A DNA stretch of 64,000 nucleotides from Flavisolibacter tropicus. Its GTDB lineage: Bacteria > Bacteroidota > Bacteroidia > Chitinophagales > Chitinophagaceae. Under the pieces are notes generated by a model. The model was not told where the DNA came from and ran no database searches. It was given only the letters and a program-made list of their open reading frames with translations. The translations under genes were made by a program, and so were the position numbers. The stretch lies in assembly GCF_001644645.1 (NCBI RefSeq), contig NZ_CP011390.1, forward strand, positions 2,290,001 to 2,354,000, written 5' to 3'. Shown piece after piece: positions 18,808 through 28,426 of this stretch. Every line of letters begins with the position of its first letter. Positions within the stretch are counted from its first letter, which is position 1.

Positions 18808-18840
18808 TTTGTTTTCCATTTGCCATCTCATATATATTTA
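18808..18840 (+). promoter_or_regulatory. Candidate promoter of the LOG-family gene
   Basis: TTTG at 18808-18811 and TATATTTA at 18833-18840 (one mismatch to TAnnTTTG) are 21 bases apart. The -7 box ends five bases before the ATG at 18846, which would give a leaderless message. Confidence 0.45.
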
Positions 18841-18845
18841 CACTT

Positions 18846-19382
18846 ATGCCTATTGAATCGTTAGCTATCTTCTGTGGCTCCCAAAAAGGACAGCATCCAA
18901 TCTATGAACAACATGCTGAAGAGATCGGAAAGATCATTACTGAACACAATCTTACATTGATCTATGGCGGTGGGAAAAATGGCTTAATGGGTATAGCGGC
19001 CAATAGTGTTATGAACAATGGCGGCAAAGTGTATGGTATCATTCCCAAGGTTTTGGTAGAGTGGGAATCACAGCACGAAGGTATTACAGAATTATTGGTG
19101 GTAGAAGATATGCATGTACGCAAACGCACCATTTATGAGCGCTGCGATGCCGCCATTATATTGGCAGGTGGATTTGGTTCCCTGGATGAATTGTTTGAGA
19201 TCCTGACCTGGAACCAACTAGCCATTCACGATAAAAAGGTTTTTATACTGAATTCCAATGGCTTTTACGACCATCTGCTGACACACATGCAAAAAGTAGC
19301 TGATGAAGGATTCTTGTATGGTGACCTTCAAGAGAAGCTTATTGTACTAAAAGAACCTAAGGAACTGCTAGCCTATTTATAA
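18846..19382 (+). CDS. LOG/TIGR00730-family nucleotide phosphoribohydrolase with variant active loop
   Basis: A 178-residue Rossmann-fold enzyme of the 'lonely guy' family, which hydrolyses nucleoside 5'-monophosphates such as AMP or cytokinin nucleotides to base plus ribose phosphate. The N-terminal FCGSQKGQHPIYEQ and the phosphate loop YGGGKNGLMGIAAN are typical. The second signature, normally PGGxGTxxE, reads AGGFGSLDE here, so the proline and threonine are replaced by alanine and serine, while the catalytic glutamate is kept. The enzyme is probably active, but the loop change is worth noting. The gene is monocistronic and divergent from the symporter. Confidence 0.9.
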   Translation: MPIESLAIFCGSQKGQHPIYEQHAEEIGKIITEHNLTLIYGGGKNGLMGIAANSVMNNGGKVYGIIPKVLVEWESQHEGITELLVVEDMHVRKRTIYERCDAAIILAGGFGSLDELFEILTWNQLAIHDKKVFILNSNGFYDHLLTHMQKVADEGFLYGDLQEKLIVLKEPKELLAYL

Positions 19383-19386
19383 TAGG

Positions 19387-19965
19387 CTACAGTCCAAAAT
19401 TGAAACCAATATTATAGATAGGCTTGTTGCCGTATGGCGAATTTTTATCTTGTAAGATGTCATACATCAGCGAAATAACAACACCGCTTTTGCCACTGGG
19501 GGATAACATTACACCTCCGCCAACTAAAAAGCTGGGTGCTATCACAGCATCTAGCTTATACTCCTCTTTTGAAGGCTGGTAATAGGTTTCGTTACCAAAC
19601 AGGTAGTTAGCCTCTGGTTGCACTTGTAAAAACACCTGGTTTACTGGAAAAAAACGGCCAAAAAAGTTTAACCCTACTACCCCTTGCTCTACTTTCCGGT
19701 AAAGGTCACCATTGGAATACCGATCCTTATAATTTATATATTGTCCATTTAGGCCTACTCCAGCAGCAAACCACTTGGAAAAACGATAACCTACTTGTGG
19801 AGAAACATTAATTAGTGTGTAATCACCAAACGTAAGTCCCAGATAACCTCCAGCAAAAACATTTTCCTTTTTGAGTCCTTTTCCATTATCCTCACTCTCC
19901 TCATCCTGTGCCCTAACAAATAGTCCAATACAGCATAGCACAGTGAATAATACAATCTTTTTCAT
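19387..19965 (-). CDS. Predicted outer-membrane beta-barrel protein
   Basis: A 192-residue protein with a signal peptide (MKKIVLFTVLCCIGLFVRAQ) and a short acidic stretch (DEESEDN). Alternating-hydrophobicity strands follow (GGYLGLTFGDYTLINVSPQVGYRF, WFAAGVGLNGQYINY, GVVISLMYD), ending in IYNIGFNFGL with the aromatic/hydrophobic end common to outer-membrane barrels. The internal ATG at 19965 is preferred because a good AGGAGAG ribosome site lies just upstream and the signal peptide begins there. Function unknown; it is a relative of the small OmpW/OprF-like porins seen in many Bacteroidota. It converges on the LOG gene with only four bases between. Confidence 0.8.
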   Translation of the reverse strand: MKKIVLFTVLCCIGLFVRAQDEESEDNGKGLKKENVFAGGYLGLTFGDYTLINVSPQVGYRFSKWFAAGVGLNGQYINYKDRYSNGDLYRKVEQGVVGLNFFGRFFPVNQVFLQVQPEANYLFGNETYYQPSKEEYKLDAVIAPSFLVGGGVMLSPSGKSGVVISLMYDILQDKNSPYGNKPIYNIGFNFGL

Positions 19966-20054
19966 AAGCTTGCTCTCCTTTCTTAAAGACAAGTTATAAG
20001 CTAAAAAGCTTCCTTGAATTGGCTGTTTTTTTCTAAAACAGGATTTTAGACAAC

Positions 20055-21470
20055 TTAGGCATCAAAAATTTTACCCCGATTCAAAATATTATTAGGATCA
20101 AATACAGCTTTGATCTGACGCATCAAGTTCATGCTTACCGGATCGAAAATAATATCCATGTATTCCTTTTGAACTAGTCCAATACCATGTTCACCACTAA
20201 TGGTACCTCCTAAAGTTTTTACCAGCTCAAATATTTCGCGGATACCATTTTTCAATGAGCCATTCCATTGTTCATCACTTAGTTCACCCTTAATAATATT
20301 AACGTGCAGGTTTCCATCACCCGCATGGCCATAGCAAACAGAATGAAAGCCATACTTCTTACCAATTTCCTTTACCCCATTCAACAGCGTTGGCAGTTCG
20401 GCTCTTGGAACTACAGTATCTTCTTCTTTATATACAGAATGTGATTTAACGGCTTCTCCAACCCGGCGGCGCAGCTTCCACAATTCTGCTTTTTGCTGTG
20501 CATCATCGGCAAACAGGATCTCACCACAATCAAAGCCCATTACCACTTCACTGATTCCTTCCATTTCCTTCATCAACACTTCTATGTCATTTCCATCAAC
20601 CTCTATCAGCAAGTGGGCCTTTGTTTCTTCGTCAATAGCTACCACACTATTATCTACAAACTTCATTACCCATTCCAGTGCGTCGCGCTCCATAAATTCC
20701 AGAGCGCTTGGCAAATAACCGGCTCTAAAAATGGCACTAACAGCAGCACAAGCATTCTCAGCCGATTTAAAAGGCACCAGCATCAATAGGTCGAGCTTTG
20801 GATGTGGTAATAGTTTTAAAACAATCTTGGTAACAATACCTAAGGTTCCTTCACTACCTACCACCAACTGTGTAAGATTATATCCCGTAGCATTCTTTAA
20901 TACATTAGCACCAGTCCAGATGATCTCCCCTGTTGGCAATACTACTTCCAGGTTCAACACGTAATCTTTTACCACACCATATTTTACGGCTTTGGGACCA
21001 CCGCTATTTTCAGCTATGTTACCACCAATTAAACAGGTACCACGGCTACTAGGATCTGGCGGGTAAAACAGTCCTTTTTCACGTACGGCATCTTGCAATA
21101 CTTCGGTTATTACACCAGGCTCTGTTATCACCTGAAGGTTATGTTCATCAATTTCCAGGATACTGTTCATTCGCTCCATGGCCAGCAATACACCACCCAT
21201 TTGAGGCAACGCACCACCGCTTAACCCTGTTCCACCACCGCGTGGCGTTACTGGGATTTTATACTGATTACAAATTTTAAGGATAGCACTGATCTCGTCT
21301 GCAGTCCTAGGCTTGATCACTACATCGGGGGGGAAATGCAAATCTTCTGTCTCATCGCTGGCATATTGGCTCAACACCTCTTCATCAACATAAACATACT
21401 GAGCCCCAACAATACTTTGAAACGCTTCCAATTGTCCTAATACAGGAAGAGTTGGTGTAGTTGTCATCAT
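20055..21470 (-). CDS. FAD-linked oxidase, glycolate oxidase subunit GlcD / D-lactate dehydrogenase type
   Basis: A 471-residue flavoprotein that oxidises a 2-hydroxy acid (glycolate or D-lactate are the usual substrates). The PCMH-type FAD-binding domain (about 45-225) has VVIKPRTADEISAILKICN, PVTPRGGGTGLSGGALP and YPPDPSSRGTCLIGGNIAENSGG. The C-terminal FAD-oxidase domain ends with the conserved HGDGNLH-like CYGHAGDGNLHVNI and GGTISGEHGIGLVQKEYM. It lacks the iron-sulfur domain fused in some relatives and has no GlcE/GlcF partner nearby, so the electron acceptor is unclear. Length is normal for GlcD. Confidence 0.93.
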   Translation of the reverse strand: MMTTTPTLPVLGQLEAFQSIVGAQYVYVDEEVLSQYASDETEDLHFPPDVVIKPRTADEISAILKICNQYKIPVTPRGGGTGLSGGALPQMGGVLLAMERMNSILEIDEHNLQVITEPGVITEVLQDAVREKGLFYPPDPSSRGTCLIGGNIAENSGGPKAVKYGVVKDYVLNLEVVLPTGEIIWTGANVLKNATGYNLTQLVVGSEGTLGIVTKIVLKLLPHPKLDLLMLVPFKSAENACAAVSAIFRAGYLPSALEFMERDALEWVMKFVDNSVVAIDEETKAHLLIEVDGNDIEVLMKEMEGISEVVMGFDCGEILFADDAQQKAELWKLRRRVGEAVKSHSVYKEEDTVVPRAELPTLLNGVKEIGKKYGFHSVCYGHAGDGNLHVNIIKGELSDEQWNGSLKNGIREIFELVKTLGGTISGEHGIGLVQKEYMDIIFDPVSMNLMRQIKAVFDPNNILNRGKIFDA

Positions 21471-21535
21471 GGATATAAACCTTTACTTTCTTCTGTAAAA
21501 GTCGGTCAATTGTTGCAAACCAAGCGAATAGAGAA

Positions 21536-22582
21536 TTATAAATTTTTAAAAGAGGGACACATGGACTGTGAACGATTACCGTTATACTTGGTAAATACGC
21601 CCTGTTTGATCAGTGAAAACTCATAGGCGCCACGTGTGCCATTATATGTCTTGAGTGTAGACATTGTGGCGTCGTAACTGAATGTTAGTGTAATATCTTT
21701 ATAACCTAAGCCTACTTCTGGTATAATAGCCTCATGATGGCGGTAATAAAGCCCACCGATCAACAGGTACTCACCATCACCGGAAAGATTGTAATGTGCC
21801 GTTGCGCCTAAAACTAACTCACTGGCTTCGGCCTGCATGGTAAAGTAGGCATTGGGATTTACAATCCATTGATCATTCAGCATAAAGCTACCGTTTATAA
21901 AACCAATATAACGGCGGGGCAAGCGGTTATCATAACCACCTTGGTCTTTATCAAAGAAAGATTCTCTGGGCCTATTTACGTGGTGAGAAGAAAAGCCAGC
22001 GTTTACATATACCCTTTCATTTGGAAAATAGGCATAGTTCATACCTACTTGCATATCAAAATAGGTAATATTGGTCCGATCCAAAATTGCATTAGTAGGT
22101 ATACCATGATCAAAAAAATGACCATCAAATTGATCAGGGAACTTTAAATTACTTACGTTAATCTGTTTATTGGCCATCCCCACATTGAACCCTAAACTAA
22201 GGAGACTGGAATACCCAAGCATCTGGTGGTAAGCAATAGAGCCATATATCTTAGTTGAGCTTAGATTACCCGAACCTGCTACATCTTTTAAAATAGCTCC
22301 TCCGGCCCCTAACCATCCATTCTCAAAGCGATCGCGCATCATCTGAACATCACCAAAGGCGCTCATGGTCTTGTAGGGGACCGACATAATAGAGGACCAT
22401 TGATTTCGGTAGTTTATACCCAACCGGTAGTCTCCGTCAGGAATAAATCCGGTATTCGCCGGGTTGGTGGTTAAAGGCGAATTCATAAATTGCGAGAAGT
22501 GAAGATCCTGCGCATGAAGGCTTCCAACCGACATTTGGCTTACAGTTAATAACAGAATAAGCTGTAAAATTTTATCTTTCAT
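21536..22582 (-). CDS. PorP/SprF family type IX secretion membrane protein (second copy)
   Basis: A 348-residue outer-membrane protein with a signal peptide cut before QDLHFSQFMNSPLTTNPANTG, the PorP/SprF signature, followed by barrel-like strands. The ATG at 22582 is used; the GTG two codons earlier is less likely because GCGAGG sits at ribosome-binding distance from the ATG. It lies 13 bases downstream of the large PKD/T9SS type B gene on the same strand, repeating the adhesin-then-SprF order seen at 1436-6811. It is probably dedicated to that neighbour. Confidence 0.93.
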   Translation of the reverse strand: MKDKILQLILLLTVSQMSVGSLHAQDLHFSQFMNSPLTTNPANTGFIPDGDYRLGINYRNQWSSIMSVPYKTMSAFGDVQMMRDRFENGWLGAGGAILKDVAGSGNLSSTKIYGSIAYHQMLGYSSLLSLGFNVGMANKQINVSNLKFPDQFDGHFFDHGIPTNAILDRTNITYFDMQVGMNYAYFPNERVYVNAGFSSHHVNRPRESFFDKDQGGYDNRLPRRYIGFINGSFMLNDQWIVNPNAYFTMQAEASELVLGATAHYNLSGDGEYLLIGGLYYRHHEAIIPEVGLGYKDITLTFSYDATMSTLKTYNGTRGAYEFSLIKQGVFTKYNGNRSQSMCPSFKNL

Positions 22583-22595
22583 ACGCACCTCGCTT

Positions 22596-25500
22596 TTAAC
22601 GTATTAAGGTTATATCTCCTTTCTTACTGGTCTTGGTTCCATCAGTAAAGTTTACTTCTAAGGTATAAGCATATACATCCATGGGTTGAATCGCACCTTT
22701 ATAACGGCCGTCCCATCCAACCTTATTGCTTTCCGTTTCAAATACTTTCTGCCCCCAACGATTCCAAATAGTAAATCGCATTTGCTTAATACCATAGCCA
22801 CGTACAAATATTTTACTATTAACATCACCACTCAAGGGCGTAAAGGCATTGGGCACATCTACTGCAGGCTCCACTAAAGTTTCTACCGGTTTACAAATAG
22901 TATCAGAACAATTATTGGCATTAAACACAATCAGGCAGGCGTCAAACTTTCCTGTTGAGTTATACTCATGCTGTACAATATCCCGGGTTGTGGTCACTAA
23001 AGAATCACCATCTCCAAACAACCATTTGAAGCGTACACCATCTGAAGAGGAAAGATTTGTAAAGCTGATTGCTGTGTTAACGATCGGCGGTTGAGGTGTT
23101 AAGCTAAAATTAGCTGTCGGGTTACTGTAAACTGTAATCGTTGAGCTAGTTTGATCTTCCCTGTTACAGGTATTTGGATCTACAACACGCAAACGAATGG
23201 TATATGTTCCTGGAGACAGGTATTGATGTGTAGGATTGGGATCTGTAGATGTAGTTCCGTCACCAAATTCCCAGAAAAACTCTTGGCCCCCATCCGAGGT
23301 ATTAGTAAATACGGCGTTATAAGGAGCACAACCTGCTGCGGGTGTTTCAAACCGGGCTTTCACCAAAGCAGCAACATTCAAAACCTTTACGGCAGAGTCA
23401 GGCGCATTACAATACGCGGAGTCAACCATATATAACCTTACGCGGTAAGAACCGGGTGCTGTATACTGGTGATTAACGGAGCCCACTCCTGCCTGTACTT
23501 GGGGTGAGCCATCACCAAAATCCCAAATAAACGAAGTTGCTGTAAACGGTCTGGAGGCAGGAGCAACTGAAGTATTAGTGAATTGATAACGGAACTCTTC
23601 ACATGGCTCTTGTTTAACCGAGTTGAAATCAGCCGTAGCCTGTTGATCACCTACAATAATGTGCGTATAAGAAGTGTCTCTTAAATTACAGGAGTTGGGG
23701 TCAATCCCTATTAACATGACGCGATACGTACCTACTTGCGAATAGGTATGAGAGGTATTCGGTACTGTTGTTGGAAGAACAGGCGACCCATCGCCAAAAT
23801 CCCACTCATAGCTAACGGCATTTAACACCGTGTCTCTAAAATCAACAGTCAGCGGTACGCAGCCAGCAGAATCCCGGGGAACACCATTAATGGAGGGCTG
23901 GACGCCGGAACGAATACCAGCCAGCTCCAGGTCTATTTTAATCATGGCCAGGTTACAGTTGACACTTCGGCCATTCAAAGCTCCGTTGGTTGAAGCCCAG
24001 GCGTTAGGAGTAGTTGGGAACCGGGCACCGCCACCGCAGTTAGCGCATAAAGCCTGGTAGATTACACCGTTCGCATCAAAGCGACTGGTACCACCATCTA
24101 CGTGATCAATAAACCCGCCATTCTGACCAAAGAAGTCACCATATAATTGAGCCGTAGCATTACGTTTTAATACAAAAAAGTAGAAGTCTTCACCGTCAGT
24201 TGTGGGCTGCAGAGGATTGACCGTTGTGAGACCAGCAGTACCTGCCAGCCTAAAGCCAGTGCTTGGAATAACGCCACCCCAACCTGACACGTAAACATTT
24301 TCGCACCGGTCTACTAAAAAGGCTGTTGGAGAAATATTGGGCAGCGTGGCACCGGTACCAAAAACAGTTGAATAAACAAAAGCTGAAAGGTCAGGCTGCA
24401 GTTTTACAATAAATTGCTTCCCATTGGGCTGTGACCATGGAGCCTGTACCGGCCAATGGCCTTCTGTTTGTCCCATGGCATAAGGGAAACCCTCTTTGTC
24501 AAACTGAATACCATAGATCTGATCATATTCTGGCGTACCCAGGTAGGTGGTTTGACGCAATACAGTTCCATCGTTACTGATCACAGAAATAAAGCCATCA
24601 ATCTTTCCCTGGTTAGTATTGAAGACGCGACCCGTTGTACGGGCAAGATTGGTACTTTCTGTACCACCGGCTACAAAGATGTCGCTGGTAGTTGGATTGA
24701 TAGACAAAACATAGGCAGCATCATTGCCGTTACCGCCCAGAAAACTACTGAATATTACATTAGAGGCATCAGGTGCTATTTTCAAAACAACAGCATCTTG
24801 TCCTGAACCAGGTGTTCTTTGAAAACCTCCGATAACAGGGAATTGTTCGGCAGCGTTAAGTGAAACAGACTGCGTACAGGATGCAACATATATATTATTA
24901 GCACCATCCAAAATCACTTCACTTCTACCATCATCTCCATAATTGTATTGCAAAGAATTTCGGTTTCGGGTACTTGATATATTTACACCGTCATCATTTA
25001 CTCCACCAATCTTCAAAGATCCAATAATAGCGGTCCCTGTAGCATTCAATTTGGTTACTATAATATCATATCCGCCGCCAGGGCCTACCTTACCAGCACC
25101 TCGTGTAGGATAGTCTGGAGAGTTAGATCGACCGGCAACTACCACATTACCTTGCCTGTCTACTACTAAACTGTGAGGCTGCTCTATTCCATTTCCTCCA
25201 ATATAGGTAGCAAATACACGGTTAGAACCATCAGGCGATAGTTTTATTAGACCAATATCCCAAGAGCCACCACCATAATGACTTTGCATAGCACCTGGTG
25301 ATACGGGGAAACCTTCACCTTCAACAATACCAGCACCAAATAAACTACCATCAGGACCGTAAGTAGCCGTAAAACCCCAGTTATTGGCTGCACTGCCTGA
25401 AAAAGATGAAAAGATCAGTGTAGGGTCAATAATTAGTGGCTGTGTGGGATCATAGTTCTTTACTTCAAACCGAACCGTGTTTCCTTTTATAATATACTTA

Positions 25501-26174
25501 CAAGGTAATTCCTGTTTCCCTTTTGCACTATATTGATAGGTATAGGGGTACAACTCTTTCACATCACCTACAGAAGTACCCACCAACAACTCTTTGTTTT
25601 TAACAGTGAGTTTTTCTACTCCTTTGTATTGCAGGGCAATCTGCGAAACATTACCACCCGGCTTAATAATAAGGTCATATTTCATTAAGCCATTGTTGGA
25701 ATAATAACGCAGATCTACATTGGGATAAAGATTTTGAACCGTAATACCTTGGTAGATCTTACAGCCTACCGCCCATTTGGAAGGATCATTACCAATAAAA
25801 TAATTGTTATAAGTAACAATGGGTTTATCGGCAATAATAGTGGGTCGTTGATTGGCACCGACAAACTGTGTTTCGTAGGCATGTGAGCGAATAGTCAGAG
25901 AATCGCTTTGCGACGATTGGCGGGCATGTGGATCCAGTTGGTGACCATGCATTTTTTCAGCCAGCCGCTTATAGTCTTCAGGGTTATGCTGCAAAACGGT
26001 GAAACCATCTCGTTGTATAAAAATAGCACCGCCGGGAAAGCTTCCTTTGAATTGGACTTTATCATCCCATTGGCCTTTATTTTCTATAAACTGAATGTTT
26101 TCATATTGCTGACTCCGCGAAGAAAAAAATGCAAGACAGTACAGGAAAAGGAGTATGTGGCTTTTTCTTTCCAA
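22596..26174 (-). CDS. Large secreted SBBP/PKD protein with T9SS type B sorting domain
   Basis: A 1192-residue surface or secreted protein. After a signal peptide (ending SSRSQ) comes a Bacteroidota-specific N-terminal domain (ENKGQWDDKVQFKG). A beta-propeller-like stretch of SBBP-type repeats (VVDRQGNVVVAGRSNSPDYP, DAAYVLSINPTTSDIFVAGGTES) follows, then four PKD modules (about 775-1090; YEWDFGDG, FIWDFGDG, FFWEFGDG, FKWLFGDG). The final about 88 residues are a type B sorting domain (VPNAFTPLSGDVNSKIFVRG ... WNRWGQKVFE). The likely role is adhesion or matrix building after T9SS export. The start codon is TTG; no in-frame ATG precedes the signal sequence. The SprF partner follows 13 bases downstream. 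Confidence 0.92.
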   Translation of the reverse strand: MERKSHILLFLYCLAFFSSRSQQYENIQFIENKGQWDDKVQFKGSFPGGAIFIQRDGFTVLQHNPEDYKRLAEKMHGHQLDPHARQSSQSDSLTIRSHAYETQFVGANQRPTIIADKPIVTYNNYFIGNDPSKWAVGCKIYQGITVQNLYPNVDLRYYSNNGLMKYDLIIKPGGNVSQIALQYKGVEKLTVKNKELLVGTSVGDVKELYPYTYQYSAKGKQELPCKYIIKGNTVRFEVKNYDPTQPLIIDPTLIFSSFSGSAANNWGFTATYGPDGSLFGAGIVEGEGFPVSPGAMQSHYGGGSWDIGLIKLSPDGSNRVFATYIGGNGIEQPHSLVVDRQGNVVVAGRSNSPDYPTRGAGKVGPGGGYDIIVTKLNATGTAIIGSLKIGGVNDDGVNISSTRNRNSLQYNYGDDGRSEVILDGANNIYVASCTQSVSLNAAEQFPVIGGFQRTPGSGQDAVVLKIAPDASNVIFSSFLGGNGNDAAYVLSINPTTSDIFVAGGTESTNLARTTGRVFNTNQGKIDGFISVISNDGTVLRQTTYLGTPEYDQIYGIQFDKEGFPYAMGQTEGHWPVQAPWSQPNGKQFIVKLQPDLSAFVYSTVFGTGATLPNISPTAFLVDRCENVYVSGWGGVIPSTGFRLAGTAGLTTVNPLQPTTDGEDFYFFVLKRNATAQLYGDFFGQNGGFIDHVDGGTSRFDANGVIYQALCANCGGGARFPTTPNAWASTNGALNGRSVNCNLAMIKIDLELAGIRSGVQPSINGVPRDSAGCVPLTVDFRDTVLNAVSYEWDFGDGSPVLPTTVPNTSHTYSQVGTYRVMLIGIDPNSCNLRDTSYTHIIVGDQQATADFNSVKQEPCEEFRYQFTNTSVAPASRPFTATSFIWDFGDGSPQVQAGVGSVNHQYTAPGSYRVRLYMVDSAYCNAPDSAVKVLNVAALVKARFETPAAGCAPYNAVFTNTSDGGQEFFWEFGDGTTSTDPNPTHQYLSPGTYTIRLRVVDPNTCNREDQTSSTITVYSNPTANFSLTPQPPIVNTAISFTNLSSSDGVRFKWLFGDGDSLVTTTRDIVQHEYNSTGKFDACLIVFNANNCSDTICKPVETLVEPAVDVPNAFTPLSGDVNSKIFVRGYGIKQMRFTIWNRWGQKVFETESNKVGWDGRYKGAIQPMDVYAYTLEVNFTDGTKTSKKGDITLIR

Positions 26175-26224
26175 TGTGTTTTGAAATTAACAGAAAAAAA
26201 TGAAAAATGTTGTGCAAACTAATG

Positions 26225-28336
26225 TTAAGATATTCTACTCCACGGGGTTTTACCCTTCAATGACATCAGGTAATATTTAAGCCTCAAATTTTCTGCCGAG
26301 TCTAGGTCCGGATCACTTTCAACGATCGTTTCTGCATAATTTTTGGCAGCTTCAAGTATTCCTTTGTCTTTTACTAAATCTGCAAGTCGTAAAGGCAAGG
26401 CTCCACTTTGCCGCGTCCCTTCAATATCACCGGGGCCCCTAAGCGCTAAATCTTTTTCTGCAATTTCAAAACCACTGTTAGTAGACGTCATTATTTTGAT
26501 GCGCTCGCGGGCATCATTACTTAGTTTTACAGACGTCATAAGGACACAATAGCTTTTCTCTGCCCCCCGGCCTACGCGGCCTCTTAATTGATGCAGCTGA
26601 GATAGTCCAAACTTTTCCGCACTTTCAATAACCATTACTGTAGCATTGGGCACATTTACGCCCACTTCTATAACGGTGGTACTTACCATAATATGCGTAT
26701 CGCCTGTTACAAAACGTTGCATATTATTCTCTTTCACATCAGGCGTTTGCCGGCCATGCACCATGCTGATCCAGTAACGAGGTTCAGGAAAAAAAGCTTT
26801 TACATTTTCATACCCCTGCATCAGGCTCTCGTAATCCAGCTTGTCGCTTTCTTCAATAAGTGGGAATATAATATAGGCTTGCCGGCCAGTCTTTATTTCG
26901 TCTTTGATAAAATCCATCACTTTTGCCCGGTGATCGTCATAGCGATGTACGGTTTTTATCGGTTGACGGCCAGGTGGCAACTCATCCATCACACTATAAT
27001 CTAAGTCGCCAAATGCCGTCATGGCCAGCGTACGTGGGATGGGCGTTGCAGTCATCACCAAAACATGTGGCGGTATAGCAGCTTTTTTCCAAAGACGGGC
27101 ACGTTGCGCCACACCAAACCGGTGCTGTTCGTCTACTATAGCCAATCCTAAGTTTTGAAACTGTACTACTTCTTCAATAATGGCGTGGGTACCAATAAGG
27201 ATATGAACCTCCCCTTCTACCAGGTCTTTCAGAATACGTTTGCGTTCTGCTGCCTTTGTAGAACCTGTTAACAAACGCACTCCCACCGGCATATCTTTTA
27301 AAAGATTTTGTATAGACTGCAAATGCTGTTGGGCCAAGATCTCTGTAGGCGCCATCATACAGGCCTGGAAGCCGTTATCAATGGCTAACAACATGGCCAG
27401 TAACGCTACCACCGTTTTTCCACTACCTACATCACCTTGAAGTAACCGGTTCATCTGATGTCCCGAGGCGCAATCCACCCGCACTTCTTTTATCACTCTT
27501 TTTTGGGCACCAGTTAATTCAAATGGCAAGTGATCTTTATAGAAACTATTAAACAGGTCGCCTACTTTATTAAATATTACTCCCTTGGAGTGACGGTGTC
27601 GCTCCGATTTTGTCAAGGCCAGCCGGATCTGGGCAACAAACAACTCCTCAAATTTCAATCGGCGAATAGCCTGGTTGCTTTCAATCTGGGATTTCGGAAA
27701 ATGAATCTGGCAATACGCTTCATAACGCGACACCAAACGTCCTTTTGTCAAGACGGATTCTGGTAAGTTCTCTGGTAAATCCCTTGGCGTTATTAACGCT
27801 AAGAGTGACTGTACCAATTTCCCAATCTGCTTGCCTCCCAACCCTCTTGCTTTTAATTTTTCGGTGGTGGAGTATACGGGCTCCAGCAAGTTTTTAATAC
27901 CATTATCCTCACTGGACTTTAATTCAATTTCCGGGTGCACAATCTGCGGATTGCCCATAAAGAACCCAATACGCCCAAAAACAGTATAGACATATCCTTC
28001 CTTCAACATCTTCTCAATCCAGGTCGACCCTTTAAACCAAATCAGTTCTATTACCCCTGTATCATCGCGCAGGTAAGCCACCAAACGTTTGCCAGCCTTC
28101 TCGCCTATTACCTCTTTATATGAGAGCACACCTTGTACCTGGGCAAACTCTACCCCTCCTGTTAATGCCGAAATTTTTAGCACCTTGGTTTTATCAATAT
28201 GCCGGTAGGGAAAATGATGAAGCAGATCACCATATGTAAACAACCCCAACTCCTTCTTTAAAAGGTCGGCACGTTGAGGCCCAACACCTTTTAAGTATTC
28301 AATGGGTTGGGTTAATATATTAGACGTGGTGATCAA
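26225..28336 (-). CDS. recG: ATP-dependent DNA helicase RecG
   Basis: A 703-residue branch-migration helicase that remodels stalled replication forks and Holliday junctions. The N-terminal wedge/OB domain (IEYLKGVGPQRADLLKKELG, FAQVQGVLSYKEV) is followed by superfamily-2 motor domains. These carry Walker A (LLQGDVGSGKTVVALLAM), the DEQHRFGV box, TATPIPRTLAM, and the C-terminal QLHQLRGRVGRG and GPGDIEGTRQSG blocks. The length is standard. The start appears to be TTG at 28336, as no in-frame ATG lies upstream of the conserved N-terminus. It is divergent from the sugar-phosphate transferase gene at 28427. Confidence 0.96.
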   Translation of the reverse strand: MITTSNILTQPIEYLKGVGPQRADLLKKELGLFTYGDLLHHFPYRHIDKTKVLKISALTGGVEFAQVQGVLSYKEVIGEKAGKRLVAYLRDDTGVIELIWFKGSTWIEKMLKEGYVYTVFGRIGFFMGNPQIVHPEIELKSSEDNGIKNLLEPVYSTTEKLKARGLGGKQIGKLVQSLLALITPRDLPENLPESVLTKGRLVSRYEAYCQIHFPKSQIESNQAIRRLKFEELFVAQIRLALTKSERHRHSKGVIFNKVGDLFNSFYKDHLPFELTGAQKRVIKEVRVDCASGHQMNRLLQGDVGSGKTVVALLAMLLAIDNGFQACMMAPTEILAQQHLQSIQNLLKDMPVGVRLLTGSTKAAERKRILKDLVEGEVHILIGTHAIIEEVVQFQNLGLAIVDEQHRFGVAQRARLWKKAAIPPHVLVMTATPIPRTLAMTAFGDLDYSVMDELPPGRQPIKTVHRYDDHRAKVMDFIKDEIKTGRQAYIIFPLIEESDKLDYESLMQGYENVKAFFPEPRYWISMVHGRQTPDVKENNMQRFVTGDTHIMVSTTVIEVGVNVPNATVMVIESAEKFGLSQLHQLRGRVGRGAEKSYCVLMTSVKLSNDARERIKIMTSTNSGFEIAEKDLALRGPGDIEGTRQSGALPLRLADLVKDKGILEAAKNYAETIVESDPDLDSAENLRLKYYLMSLKGKTPWSRIS

Positions 28337-28426
28337 TTCTTCGTTTGCGGTAAAATTAGCACAACCACAAATTCATTAGATGTGATATTTTTTCTAAACT
28401 TGTACTCCATTTGGAATTTCAAAACT

